Part shown: positions 43,902-52,742 of the stretch, piece by piece
Layout: the number at the start of each line of letters is the position of its first letter
Position numbering within the stretch: the stretch's first letter is position 1
Assembly (NCBI GenBank): GCA_017471785.1
Contig: JAFURP010000038.1
Span: 1-64,000 of the forward strand
DNA: 64,000 nucleotides
DNA from: Clostridia bacterium
GTDB lineage: Bacteria > Bacillota > Clostridia > Christensenellales > Borkfalkiaceae
Direction of reading: 5' to 3'
Translations under genes and position numbers: made by a program
Notes under the pieces: model-generated
The model's input: the letters and a program-made list of their open reading frames with translations, nothing else
Told to the model about the DNA's origin: nothing
Database searches by the model: none

Positions 43902-44768
43902 ATGTTTAGAGTAGGCATTATCGGTAGTGAAAATTCGCACGCTGACGGGTTTATGAATATCTTTGCGAACGACCCCGATTACAGCGATATCAAGGTGGTG
44001 GCGGTCGGCGGTATCGACCCCGAGGCGAATAAGGCGCTCTATGAAAAATATAAATTGGAAATGATCGCGGAAAAGCCCGAGGATATGCTCGGCAAGGTGG
44101 ACGCGGTCATGGTCACGGCGCGCGACGGTATCTATCACGCTCCGTACGCCCGTCCTTTCTTGGAGGCGGGACTTCCCATGTTCATCGACAAGCCGTTCAC
44201 GGTAGACGAGAAGGAAGCGGTCGAATTTGCGCAGGAAGCGAAGCGCCGCGGCGTGCCTCTCGTCGGCGGCAGCGGCTTGAGAGATATCGACGACGTGCTT
44301 GCGCTTAAGAAAGAGGTGCTTGAAAAAGGGGATCTGGTACGCGGCGGTACGGTCAACGCGCCCTTGGATATCAACAGCGTTTACAGCGGCTGGTTCTTCT
44401 ACGCTTCCCACCTTACCGAGATCAGCTTGAAGATCTTCGGCTACGACCCCAAAGCGGTAACGGCGTTCCGTCGCGGCAACAGCGTAACGGCGTTCGTTGA
44501 TTACGATAAATATTCTGTGACCAACAGCTACGTGGCGAATTGCTATCACTATTTCGCACAGGTGTTCTCGCAAAACGCTATGTGCTCCAAGCTTCTCGAC
44601 GTTTCCCAAATGTTCAAAAAAGAGGGCGACGAGTTTGCGGATATGCTCCGTCACGGTAAGATGAGCACGACTTATGAAGAGCTTATCTATCCCGTGTTCT
44701 ATATGAACGCGATCAAGAAATCGTACGAAACCAATCAAACGGTCAAATTGGAAAGGGTGGAATTGTAA
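43902..44768 (+). CDS. Gfo/Idh/MocA-family oxidoreductase
   Basis: A 288-residue NAD(P)-linked oxidoreductase, shorter than the usual 330-400. The Rossmann start is VGIIGSENSHADGF, an unusual variant without the GxGxxG form, and the catalytic-lysine motif is FIDKPFTV near residue 97. It shares one base with the next gene (TAATG), a NagB-like isomerase, so they are made together. The substrate is probably an amino sugar or cyclitol derivative (inference from neighbours). Confidence 0.82.
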   Translation: MFRVGIIGSENSHADGFMNIFANDPDYSDIKVVAVGGIDPEANKALYEKYKLEMIAEKPEDMLGKVDAVMVTARDGIYHAPYARPFLEAGLPMFIDKPFTVDEKEAVEFAQEAKRRGVPLVGGSGLRDIDDVLALKKEVLEKGDLVRGGTVNAPLDINSVYSGWFFYASHLTEISLKIFGYDPKAVTAFRRGNSVTAFVDYDKYSVTNSYVANCYHYFAQVFSQNAMCSKLLDVSQMFKKEGDEFADMLRHGKMSTTYEELIYPVFYMNAIKKSYETNQTVKLERVEL

Positions 44769-45535
44769 TGGCGCAAATAAAAGCATTTTGGAAGGATAGG
44801 CTTTTGATCAAGCAATACGACGCGCGTGAGGAGATGGGCGCAAACGCAGCCAAGGAAGCGGCGGAGGCGATCAAAGCGGTGATCGCCGCGCGCGGCGAGG
44901 CGAATATCGTATTTGCCGCCGCACCCTCGCAAAACGAGTTTTTGGCGCATTTATTGCAAGATCCTACGATCGAATGGGAAAAGGTCAACGGCTTACATAT
45001 GGACGAATATATCGGCTTGCCAGAGGGGGACGAACATTCCTTCGGGCAATACCTCTATCAGCATGTTTTCCGTCATAAGAGCTTCAAGAGCGTACATTAT
45101 ATCCACGGCTGGGAAAAGGAAAAGGCGTGCGAAGAATACGCGCAAACCTTGAAGGACTTCGCGCCCGATATCGTTTGTATGGGTATCGGCGAGAACGGAC
45201 ATATCGCGTTCAACGACCCGTGGGTCGCCGATTTCAACGACGAAAAGCTCGTGAAGGTCGTACCCCTCGACGAGGTGTGCCGCAACCAACAAGTCAACGA
45301 CGGTTGCTTTAAGACGATCGACGAGGTGCCCACGCACGCCGTCACGCTCACTTTGCCCGCGCTTTGCTCGGCGAAACGGATCTTTTGCGTCGTACCCGCG
45401 CCGACGAAAGCCAACGCCGTGAAAAATACCGTGTACGGCGATATTACGCCCGATTGTCCCGCAAGTATTTTACGGACGCACCCGTCCGCGATCTTGTACT
45501 GCGATAAGGACAGCGGTAAATACTTAAACGAATAA
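44768..45535 (+). CDS. Glucosamine-6-phosphate deaminase-like protein (NagB family)
   Basis: A 255-residue sugar-phosphate isomerase of the NagB/6-phosphogluconolactonase fold. NagB turns glucosamine 6-phosphate into fructose 6-phosphate and ammonia. It keeps GLHMDEYIGL and GIGENGHIAFNDP. Compared with E. coli NagB (DGH and NEP), the ring-opening Asp is Asn and the Glu is Asp; Asn at the first place is also seen in other bacteria, so activity may be kept. It may act on a related substrate given its tight pairing with an oxidoreductase. nagA lies 2.8 kb downstream. Confidence 0.8.
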   Translation: MAQIKAFWKDRLLIKQYDAREEMGANAAKEAAEAIKAVIAARGEANIVFAAAPSQNEFLAHLLQDPTIEWEKVNGLHMDEYIGLPEGDEHSFGQYLYQHVFRHKSFKSVHYIHGWEKEKACEEYAQTLKDFAPDIVCMGIGENGHIAFNDPWVADFNDEKLVKVVPLDEVCRNQQVNDGCFKTIDEVPTHAVTLTLPALCSAKRIFCVVPAPTKANAVKNTVYGDITPDCPASILRTHPSAILYCDKDSGKYLNE

Positions 45536-45541
45536 AAAGCA

Positions 45542-45581
45542 AAGAGGAGATCGCGCCCGATTAGGTACGCGGCCTCCTCTT
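45542..45581. terminator. Possible terminator hairpin after the nagB-like gene
   Basis: AAGAGGAG (45542-45549) pairs with CTCCTCTT (45574-45581) with a long loop. The T run is lacking on the plus strand. Confidence 0.35.
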
Positions 45582-45707
45582 GTTGCAATTTCGATATGCC
45601 AAGAAAGTACAAATAAGTAGCAAGTATTTCTATGGTAAATCCCCGTTCTTTGTGGTAAACTATAAAAAAGGAAATAAAAAAATACAAATACAAGGAGAAA
45701 TAAAATT

Positions 45708-46574
45708 ATGATCATCGATACGCACAACCATCCCGATTGGTACCATATGACTATGGATAGATTTTTAGAGGATATGGAAAAGACGGGCATTGAAAAAACG
45801 TGGCTTTTGAGCTGTGAAATTCCCGAAGGGGATTACAATCCGTACGAGGCTGCGATCATTCCTTTGTTCGATCAAGCGAAGAAGAATATTCCTTTCGAAC
45901 GTTGCGTTCCTTATTATGAAAAACATCCCGATAAGTTTATTCTCGGCTACGCGCCCGATCCCCACGATCCGCTTGCTTTGGAAAAGCTGACGTACGCAAT
46001 GAAAGCGTACGGCGTAAGGGTTTGCGGCGAGCTGAAATACAGAATGATGCTCGACGATTACGACGCGATCAGATTATACCGTTTTTGCGGTAAGAACAAT
46101 TTGCCCGTAGTCGTGCATATTCAAAAGCCCGTCGAGCACGTCGGGGATAAATATCCTCGCGATAGATGGTGGTACGGCGGCGATATCGATTCGTTCGAGC
46201 GCGCGATCAAGGCTTGTCCCGAAACGACGTTCATCGGACACGCGCAATCTTTTTGGTCGGAAATTTCGGGCGACGGCAAGGGGGATACCGACCTGTATCC
46301 CACGGGCAAGATCGTCGAGGGCGGTAAGCTGATCAAGCTTTTGGATACCTATCCCAACCTGTATTGCGACATTTCCGCGGGCTCGGGTAGAAACGCGCTC
46401 ACGCGCGATCCCGAATTTGCGGTGAAATTCCTTACGAAATACGCCGATCGTATTTTGTTCGCGCGCGATTCGTTCGGCGCAAAGCACAAGGAGGTATTGC
46501 TTTCCTACAACCTGCCGCAAGACGTGCTGGATAAGATATTCTATAAGAACGCGCAAAAGCTGATCGGCGAATAA
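45708..46574 (+). CDS. Amidohydrolase-superfamily metal-dependent hydrolase
   Basis: A 288-residue TIM-barrel hydrolase of the amidohydrolase 2 group. Metal and active-site positions appear in DTHNH (residues 4-8), VVHIQKP, FIGHAQSF and CDISAGSGRNAL, with a late FARDSFG (catalytic Asp). Such enzymes hydrolyse lactones or decarboxylate small acids; the substrate is not known. AAGGAG precedes the ATG. It is followed 6 bases later by an AraC regulator gene, so regulator and enzyme are co-expressed. Confidence 0.83.
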   Translation: MIIDTHNHPDWYHMTMDRFLEDMEKTGIEKTWLLSCEIPEGDYNPYEAAIIPLFDQAKKNIPFERCVPYYEKHPDKFILGYAPDPHDPLALEKLTYAMKAYGVRVCGELKYRMMLDDYDAIRLYRFCGKNNLPVVVHIQKPVEHVGDKYPRDRWWYGGDIDSFERAIKACPETTFIGHAQSFWSEISGDGKGDTDLYPTGKIVEGGKLIKLLDTYPNLYCDISAGSGRNALTRDPEFAVKFLTKYADRILFARDSFGAKHKEVLLSYNLPQDVLDKIFYKNAQKLIGE

Positions 46575-46580
46575 AAGGGT

Positions 46581-47453
46581 ATGGAAAGGGAAACTTTTCA
46601 CGAAACGGTGGTGTTTGGCGACGGTATTTTTCCGGCGACCGTGCATAGAGATTGTCGGTTGCAAAAAAATACCGCCGTACCTGCCTTGGGGCAGGCGTGG
46701 CACGAGGAATTCGAGATCAAATATTTTTGCGAGGGCAACGCCGTCGTGGAGATCGAGGACGAGCGCTACCAAGTGTCCGAAGGGGATATCCTCCTCGTCA
46801 ATCCGTACGAGAGCCATAAAACGATCGGCGGAGCGGAGGGGTGCGGTTATCATATGATCATCTTGGACTCCTTTCACCTGTATATGGACGGCGTAGGCGA
46901 TCCACTCGGCTATTGTCGCTATTTACGGACGGGGCGCTTGAAGTTTCCGCATATCGTAAGAAGCGATGCGGTCGGGGAAACGATCTTAAAGCTCGCGCGA
47001 TTGCGTAGGGAGGAGCCCTATTGCGATCTGGCGAAGATGAGCTTGGTGCATTATTTGTTTTTCCAGCTGTTCGCCTTGAAAGAGGTGGGCGTGGAGAGCG
47101 CCGGCTATTTCGACAGTATGAAAACGAAAAGCCGTATCGAGCCCGCGCTTAAATACATCAACGGCAATTTACATAAGAACCTGTCGTTGGACGAGCTTGC
47201 CGAGGTGTGTTGCGTGAGCAAATACTATTTTTGCAAGCTGTTTTCCGAAACGATGAAGATCAGTCCGTATAAATACGTTTGCGCTCTGCGTGAGAAAAAA
47301 GCGGAGGAGCTGTTGAAAAAAACGGACAAAAAAATGATCGAGATCGCGCGGACGATCGGGATCAACGACGAGTTTTATTTCAGTAAATGGTTCAAAAAAA
47401 CGCACGGGATCGCTCCGACGGAGTATCGGGCGAGAAACGCGAGCGACCGTTAA
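46581..47453 (+). CDS. AraC-family transcriptional regulator
   Basis: A 290-residue regulator: N-terminal cupin (about 30-100; WHEEFEIKYFCEG and GDILLVNPYESHKT) and C-terminal AraC domain (about 190-285) with both helix-turn-helix units intact (LSLDELAEVCCVSKYYFCKL; MIEIARTIGINDEFYFSKWF). It is probably a sugar-responsive activator of the surrounding amino-sugar genes. It converges on a second AraC gene whose stop is 25 bases away. Confidence 0.88.
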   Translation: MERETFHETVVFGDGIFPATVHRDCRLQKNTAVPALGQAWHEEFEIKYFCEGNAVVEIEDERYQVSEGDILLVNPYESHKTIGGAEGCGYHMIILDSFHLYMDGVGDPLGYCRYLRTGRLKFPHIVRSDAVGETILKLARLRREEPYCDLAKMSLVHYLFFQLFALKEVGVESAGYFDSMKTKSRIEPALKYINGNLHKNLSLDELAEVCCVSKYYFCKLFSETMKISPYKYVCALREKKAEELLKKTDKKMIEIARTIGINDEFYFSKWFKKTHGIAPTEYRARNASDR

Positions 47454-47456
47454 AAG

Positions 47457-47502
47457 TAAAAAAGCTCCGACGAGCGAATCACTTGTCGGAGGGGGCTTTT
47501 TT
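47457..47502. terminator. Bulged terminator between the converging AraC genes
   Basis: AAAAAAGC followed by TCCGAC pairs with GTCGGA and GCTTTTTT, with a run of G bulged out. It overlaps the last codons of the minus-strand AraC gene. Confidence 0.4.
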
Positions 47503-48264
47503 GAAATGGCTTCGATAGGCTCTGAAAAAGGTTGGATAATCTTTATAACCGCACAGGGTAAAGATCTCGGTGGGCTTGCGACCCTCTTTTAAGAGGGATT
47601 GCGCCAAAAGGAGCCGTTTGTTCTTAATGTATTTCATCGGGCTGATCCCCATCGTTTGCTTGAATTGATGGGAAAGGGAGGATTTGCTCGTGAAAAAATG
47701 ATTTGCGATCTCGTCGAGCGTGGATACGGTAGTCAGGTTTTGATTGATGTATTCCACGACCGCCGAGCAAACGGATTCCGAAACGGTATCCTCGGGAGAA
47801 TGACAGCTACGCTGTAAGCGCAAAATTTGCAAGAGGACTTCGGTGAGCAGGGTCTTGCAGGCAAGCTCGTTATAGCTATCCTCCTTTTGTTGGGCAAAGC
47901 TACGCATTTGCTCGAACAAGCGGACGATCTCCGAAGCTTTTTCAAGGTGAAAGTATTGCGCTTGCGAAAATACCTCCTGTAAGAGCCTCCCGTTCACGTA
48001 ATCGTGTGAAAAATCGACGACGAAACGCTTGTACGGTTTTTCCGAGTGGATATCCGCAAAATGGTATTTCGCGGAGGGAATGATCAAAAGATCGTAGGGC
48101 TGCAACAAATAACGCTTGTTTTCGATAACGTAGGAAACGTCCCCCTCCTCGAAAAGCAAAATTTCGTATTCGTAGTGCATATGCTTGGAGAAATGCTCCT
48201 TTTGCGGTCGCGCTATATCTCGATAGGTAAATCGGTAATTGTTCAGTTCGTTCGTGATATCCAT
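47479..48264 (-). CDS. AraC-family transcriptional regulator
   Basis: A 261-residue regulator with an N-terminal cupin (EHFSKHMHYEYEILLFEEG; LLIIPSAKYHFAD) and a C-terminal AraC domain (TLDEIANHFFTSKSSLSHQF; PTEIFTLCGYKDYPTFFRAYRSHF). It diverges from nagA (start 93 bases away), which is the usual layout for a regulator of the adjacent operon. The ligand is probably an amino-sugar derivative (inference). Confidence 0.87.
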   Translation of the reverse strand: MDITNELNNYRFTYRDIARPQKEHFSKHMHYEYEILLFEEGDVSYVIENKRYLLQPYDLLIIPSAKYHFADIHSEKPYKRFVVDFSHDYVNGRLLQEVFSQAQYFHLEKASEIVRLFEQMRSFAQQKEDSYNELACKTLLTEVLLQILRLQRSCHSPEDTVSESVCSAVVEYINQNLTTVSTLDEIANHFFTSKSSLSHQFKQTMGISPMKYIKNKRLLLAQSLLKEGRKPTEIFTLCGYKDYPTFFRAYRSHFKKAPSDK

Positions 48265-48357
48265 AAAGCTATTGTATCACAAAAAGGTGGAAAGAAGCAA
48301 GCATTTTTTGTAATATTTTTTGTTTGAAGCCCCGAATAAATTGTAAAAGGTGTGTAT

Positions 48358-49509
48358 ATGGTAACGAAGATCAAAAACGGCAAGGTATTTACAAACGGCG
48401 CGTTTGCAAGCGTTGATTTGTATATAAGCGATACTAAGATCGCGTCCGTCGGAGGGGAAATGCCGTTTGACGAAGAAATAGACGCAAAGGGCTGTTTCGT
48501 CAGCGCGGGCTTTATCGAGCTGCATTGTCACGGCGGCGGTGGCGGCGATTTCAACGATATGACGAAAGAAGCGGTCGTGACGGCGGTAAACACGCATTTG
48601 GCGTGCGGCGCGACCACCATTTTTCCGACCTTGAGCGCAACGGATATCCCGCGAATGGAGGCGGCGCTCGACGCCATTCACGAGGTGATGCCGCAATTGC
48701 CCTCGATCGCCGGCGTGCATTTGGAGGGACCTTATTTTTCGCCTGCGGCAAGCGGCGCGCAGATCGTGGAGGCTATGACGGGACCCGTCAAAGCCGATTA
48801 CGAGCGGATCGTAGGCAAGTACGAGATCGCCCGTTGGAGCTACGCGCCCGAGTTGGACGAGAATTTTGAGTTTTTGGAGTTTTTGAACGCGAACGGCGTG
48901 GTTGCCGCGGCGGCGCATACGGACGCTACCTGCCGCGAGATGGAGGAGGCGGCAAAGCGCGGCTGTAAGCTGATCACGCATTTGTATTCCTGCACCTCGA
49001 CGATCAAGAGAAAGGGCGGTTTCCGTATCGCAGGCGTTACGGAGGCGGCGTATCTCGTGGACGATATTTGCGTGGAATTGATCGCGGACGGTTGTCATTT
49101 GCCTCCCGAGCTGTTGCGCCTTGCTTATAAATGCAAGGGAAAGGAAAGGATCGCGCTCATCACCGACGGTATCCGCGCGGCGGGGTATAAGGGCGAGGAG
49201 CCGTATATCGCCAAGCAGGGTACGGGCGGCGATTGTCTTATCGAGGACGGCGTAGCCAAGCTTCCCGACAGGAGCGCGTTTGCAGGCAGTATCGCAACCT
49301 CGGATAGATTGATAAAAACTTGCTTGGCGGCGGGGATACCGCTGGAAAGCGTGTTGACGATGATGACGACCACCCCTGCGCGCATTATGGGCTTGAAAAC
49401 CAAGGGCGAGATCGGCGTAGGTTACGACGCGGATATCGTTATCTTCGATAAAGATATACGAATAAAAACGGTTATTTTGCAAGGCAAAGAGCAAAAAGGA
49501 GGAAGGTAA
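48358..49509 (+). CDS. nagA: N-acetylglucosamine-6-phosphate deacetylase
   Basis: A 383-residue amidohydrolase-superfamily enzyme that removes acetate from GlcNAc 6-phosphate in the cytoplasm. It has ELHCHGGGGGDF (metal site), GVHLEGPYFSPAASGAQ, AAHTDATC, ITHLYSC, ADGCHLPPE and ITDGIRAAG (catalytic Asp). The ATG at 48358 is preferred to a GTG at 48352 because AAAGG is 7 bases before it. It begins a run of four tightly spaced genes (nagA, isomerase, aminotransferase, oxidoreductase). The product would feed a NagB-type deaminase such as 44768. Confidence 0.92.
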   Translation: MVTKIKNGKVFTNGAFASVDLYISDTKIASVGGEMPFDEEIDAKGCFVSAGFIELHCHGGGGGDFNDMTKEAVVTAVNTHLACGATTIFPTLSATDIPRMEAALDAIHEVMPQLPSIAGVHLEGPYFSPAASGAQIVEAMTGPVKADYERIVGKYEIARWSYAPELDENFEFLEFLNANGVVAAAAHTDATCREMEEAAKRGCKLITHLYSCTSTIKRKGGFRIAGVTEAAYLVDDICVELIADGCHLPPELLRLAYKCKGKERIALITDGIRAAGYKGEEPYIAKQGTGGDCLIEDGVAKLPDRSAFAGSIATSDRLIKTCLAAGIPLESVLTMMTTTPARIMGLKTKGEIGVGYDADIVIFDKDIRIKTVILQGKEQKGGR

Positions 49510-50352
49510 ATGGTACGACTCAGCGTATTTGCCGACGAGGCAGGCGACAGCTTAAAAGAACAGATCGACGCGCTCGTGGAAAACGGGCTGGCGGAAACGG
49601 ACGTAAGAGGTATCAACGGCAAGAACGTTTTGGCGTTCGAGGAGGCGGAAGCCAAGGCGTACGGGGAGGAGCTTGCGGCGGCGGGAATTTCCGTCGCGTG
49701 TATCGGCTCGCCGCTCGGAAAGCGCGACGTGTGCGATTACGCGGAATTTGAAAAGGATCTGGATAAGATCCTGAAAACGGCGGAGATATTCAAAACGGAC
49801 AGGATCCGTATCTTCAGCTTCTACCATTCGGAGGGCAAGCGCGCGCAAGTGATGGATTGCTTGGGGCAAGCGGTACTGCACGCCAAAAAATACGGCGTCA
49901 CCCTCTATCACGAAAACGAACACGCCGTATACGGCGAACGGGCGGCGGAGTGTAAAGACCTCTTGGATACCGTCGGTTGCGGTTGCGTGTTCGACCCTGC
50001 CAACTTCGTGCTTATCGGTCAGGATATCACGGAAGCGGAAAAGCTGCTGTTGCCCTATTCCGATTTTTACCACGTAAAAGACGGTCGGTATACGGGCGAT
50101 ATCGTGCCGGCGGGCTACGGCGACGCGAACGTGCGCGAGCTTTTGAAAAGGGACGGCGTACTGCTCACGATCGAGCCGCATTTGTTTGAATTCGGCGGCT
50201 TGGCGGGCTTGACGGAAAAGGACTTGACGAGAGGGGAGTTCGTGTATAAAACGCAACGCGAGGCGTTTGACGCGGGCGTTACGGCGGTGAAGAATATCCT
50301 CACGGACAACGGATTTGTAAAAGACGCTCACGGGCGTTGGAATAAAAAATAA
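49510..50352 (+). CDS. Sugar phosphate isomerase/epimerase (xylose isomerase-like TIM barrel)
   Basis: A 280-residue TIM-barrel protein of the AP-endonuclease-2-like family that includes hexulose, inosose and tagatose epimerases. Metal-ligand segments are visible in YHENEHAVYG, FDPANF, YHVKDG and TIEPHLFEFG. It starts right after the nagA stop (no gap), with AAAGGAGG inside the nagA end. The substrate is unknown; keto-sugars or inososes are the usual ones. Confidence 0.85.
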   Translation: MVRLSVFADEAGDSLKEQIDALVENGLAETDVRGINGKNVLAFEEAEAKAYGEELAAAGISVACIGSPLGKRDVCDYAEFEKDLDKILKTAEIFKTDRIRIFSFYHSEGKRAQVMDCLGQAVLHAKKYGVTLYHENEHAVYGERAAECKDLLDTVGCGCVFDPANFVLIGQDITEAEKLLLPYSDFYHVKDGRYTGDIVPAGYGDANVRELLKRDGVLLTIEPHLFEFGGLAGLTEKDLTRGEFVYKTQREAFDAGVTAVKNILTDNGFVKDAHGRWNKK

Positions 50353-50377
50353 TTTTGTAAAATAAGGAGTAAGAAAA

Positions 50378-51700
50378 ATGGAAAATGCAAAATTGGCTTT
50401 ACTTGGCGGCGAAAAGAGCGTAAGCAGATCGCTTGCGGACGTTTCGGCAAAGGTAGTTCCTCAAAAGGCGTATAAGACGATCGAGACGATGCTCGACAAC
50501 GGTCAAATTTCCGAAGCGCCTATCGTAAAAGAATTCGAGAAAAAATTCGCAAGCTATATCGGCGCGGATTACGGTCTTTGCGTGGTCAACGGTACGACCT
50601 CCATTCAAGCGGGTTTGTTTGCCGTAGGCGTACAGCCCGGAGACGAAGTTATCGTACCTTCCTTCACTTTTTGGGCGACGGTAGGTCCCGTCGTTGCCAA
50701 CGGCGCGATCCCCGTATTTGCCGACGTGGACGAGGATACGCATAACCTCTCGGCGGCGAGCGTGGAAAAGCTCGTTACCGAAAAGACCAAAGCCATTCTC
50801 TTGGTGCACGTTTGGGGCAACCCTTGCGATATGGACGCGATCATGGCGGTTGCGAAAAAGCATAACTTGAAAGTGGTCGAGGACTGCTCGCACGCGCACG
50901 GCGCTACTTATAAGGGAAAGAAAGTGGGCAGTATCGGCGACGTAGGCTGCTTCTCTATGCAGGGCTCGAAGGTGCTTGCCGCAGGCGAGGGCGGTATTTT
51001 GGTCACGAGCAAAAAGGAATACTACGATAGAGCGGTCGCGCTCGGGCATTACGAGCGTTGTCGTTTGCTTGGCGAGGATTCCCCGTACGCGCAATACAGC
51101 TTGACGGGTTACGGCTATAAGCACAGGATCAATCCGCTTGCGGCGGCGGTTGCGGACGCCAACCTCGATCGATTGGACGAGATGAACGCTATCCGTTCCA
51201 AGAACGCACGCCGTTTCGAGGAATTGCTTGCGGATATTCCTTTCATCAAGTTCCAAAAAGAGCCCGAGGGCGCGGATAAGGTATTTGCATATCACTACGC
51301 GCAGTACGTACCCGAAAGCTTCGGCGGCGTGAAGCTGGGCACCTTGTTGTACGCGCTTGCAAAAGAGGGCGTAAGCTGCGGCTCCTGCGGTTACGGTAGA
51401 TTGCACTACGCGCCGCTCTATAACAAGGAAGGACCTTTCGGACAGGAATTCCCGTTCAATCTTAAGGGCTATCCCAACGGCAACGTGAGAAAATTGCCGA
51501 ACACGGAAAGACTCGGTCAAACGGTGTTTATGGCGGCGCCCCGTTTCGAAACGGCAACCGAGGCGGATTTGCAGGAATACGCGGCGGCTTATCATAAGGT
51601 AGCGGCGAATATGGAAGCGCTCCTTGCTTACGAGAAGGAGCAAGCGGAAGCGACGACGATTGCGAATAACGGAAGAAGTATCAATTATGTCAAGGTGTAA
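50378..51700 (+). CDS. DegT/DnrJ/EryC1/StrS-family PLP-dependent enzyme
   Basis: A 440-residue member of the sugar aminotransferase family. The PLP lysine is in FSMQGSKVLAAGEGG (near residue 200), with the PLP-binding Asp/His pair in VVEDCSHAHGA and VNGTTSIQAG near the N-terminus. Such enzymes put an amino group on keto-sugars or, in some lineages, on inososes; the family also includes dehydratases. Together with the Gfo/Idh genes it suggests oxidation followed by amino transfer, or the reverse as a breakdown path. It overlaps the next gene by 14 bases. Confidence 0.88.
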   Translation: MENAKLALLGGEKSVSRSLADVSAKVVPQKAYKTIETMLDNGQISEAPIVKEFEKKFASYIGADYGLCVVNGTTSIQAGLFAVGVQPGDEVIVPSFTFWATVGPVVANGAIPVFADVDEDTHNLSAASVEKLVTEKTKAILLVHVWGNPCDMDAIMAVAKKHNLKVVEDCSHAHGATYKGKKVGSIGDVGCFSMQGSKVLAAGEGGILVTSKKEYYDRAVALGHYERCRLLGEDSPYAQYSLTGYGYKHRINPLAAAVADANLDRLDEMNAIRSKNARRFEELLADIPFIKFQKEPEGADKVFAYHYAQYVPESFGGVKLGTLLYALAKEGVSCGSCGYGRLHYAPLYNKEGPFGQEFPFNLKGYPNGNVRKLPNTERLGQTVFMAAPRFETATEADLQEYAAAYHKVAANMEALLAYEKEQAEATTIANNGRSINYVKV

Positions 51701-52709
51701 AATTAAGATCGGTATTATCGGTTGCGGCATGATAGCGGAGTTTCATATCTCCGCTCTCTCCGCTTTGGACGACGCGGAGGTGATCGGCGTATTCGATACG
51801 AGCGCCGAGCGTAGTCGCGCGTTTGCGCAAAAGCACGGTATCGAGGTATACGAAACGATGGACGCGCTGCTTGCTTCGGCGGCGGAAGTGGTTGCGATTT
51901 GTACGCCGAGCGGCTTGCACGCAAGCCTGGCGATCGCCGCGCTCCACGCGGGTAAGAACGTCGTCGTGGAAAAGCCCGTCGCACTCACGAACGAGGATTG
52001 CGAGCGGATATTGGAGGCGGAAAAGACCTCGGGCAAGGTATGCGCGGTCGTTTCCCAGCTCCGTTACGCCGACGGGATCCGTCAAGCGAAAGAGATACTC
52101 GATTCGGGCGCGCTCGGTAAGCCCGTGCTTTGCGATCTATATATGAAATACTATCGCGAAAAGAAGTATTACGAGGGCTCCTGGCGCGGCACGTTCGCTA
52201 TGGACGGCGGCGGCGCGTTGATGAATCAAGGCATACACGGTATCGACGTTTTGCGATATCTCGTGGGGGACGTCAAGATCGTCAACGGTAAGGTACGCAC
52301 CCTGGTACACGATATCGAGGTGGAGGATACCGCGGTGGCAAGCGTGCAGTTCGTAAACGGCGCGCTGGGCGTGATAGAGGGCACGACCTCCGTTCGCCCC
52401 GGCTATCCCCGTCGTATCGAGATCCATTGCGAAAAGGGCAGTATGCTGATCGAGGAGACCGAGATCGTTTCGGTGGATCTACCCGATTTCGATCCGAATA
52501 AAGAGGAAAAAGACCCCGATTTCGCAGGGTTTAAGGACCCTGCCGCCATTTCCGCAGAAGGGCATTTGCGGCAATATAAAAACATACTCGCCGCCGTACG
52601 GGGCGAAGCGGAGCTGTTCTATACGGCAAAGGAGGCTTCGGAAACGGTAAAGACGATCTTGGCTATCTACGAATCGTCGAAAACGGATAGAGATATCCAT
52701 TTGAATTAA
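51687..52709 (+). CDS. Gfo/Idh/MocA-family oxidoreductase
   Basis: A 340-residue NAD(P)-dependent oxidoreductase with GIIGCGMIAEFH, the catalytic-lysine motif VVEKPVALTN near residue 95, and MDGGGALMNQGIHGIDVLRYLVGD, which carries the active-site His of the family. The ATG at 51687 lies inside the end of the aminotransferase gene, with GGAAGAAG 8 bases upstream; the longer frame from 51624 has no such site. It is a likely partner of the DegT-family enzyme, supplying or using a keto-sugar. Confidence 0.9.
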   Translation: MSRCKIKIGIIGCGMIAEFHISALSALDDAEVIGVFDTSAERSRAFAQKHGIEVYETMDALLASAAEVVAICTPSGLHASLAIAALHAGKNVVVEKPVALTNEDCERILEAEKTSGKVCAVVSQLRYADGIRQAKEILDSGALGKPVLCDLYMKYYREKKYYEGSWRGTFAMDGGGALMNQGIHGIDVLRYLVGDVKIVNGKVRTLVHDIEVEDTAVASVQFVNGALGVIEGTTSVRPGYPRRIEIHCEKGSMLIEETEIVSVDLPDFDPNKEEKDPDFAGFKDPAAISAEGHLRQYKNILAAVRGEAELFYTAKEASETVKTILAIYESSKTDRDIHLN

Positions 52710-52712
52710 CGA

Positions 52713-52742
52713 AAAAAGCTCGCTTGTAAGCGAGCTTTTTTT
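52713..52742. terminator. Bidirectional terminator
   Basis: AAAAAAGCTCGCTT (52713-52726) and AAGCGAGCTTTTTT (52729-52742) form a 14-bp stem with a GT loop. It ends both the oxidoreductase operon and the converging membrane-protein gene. Confidence 0.88.
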
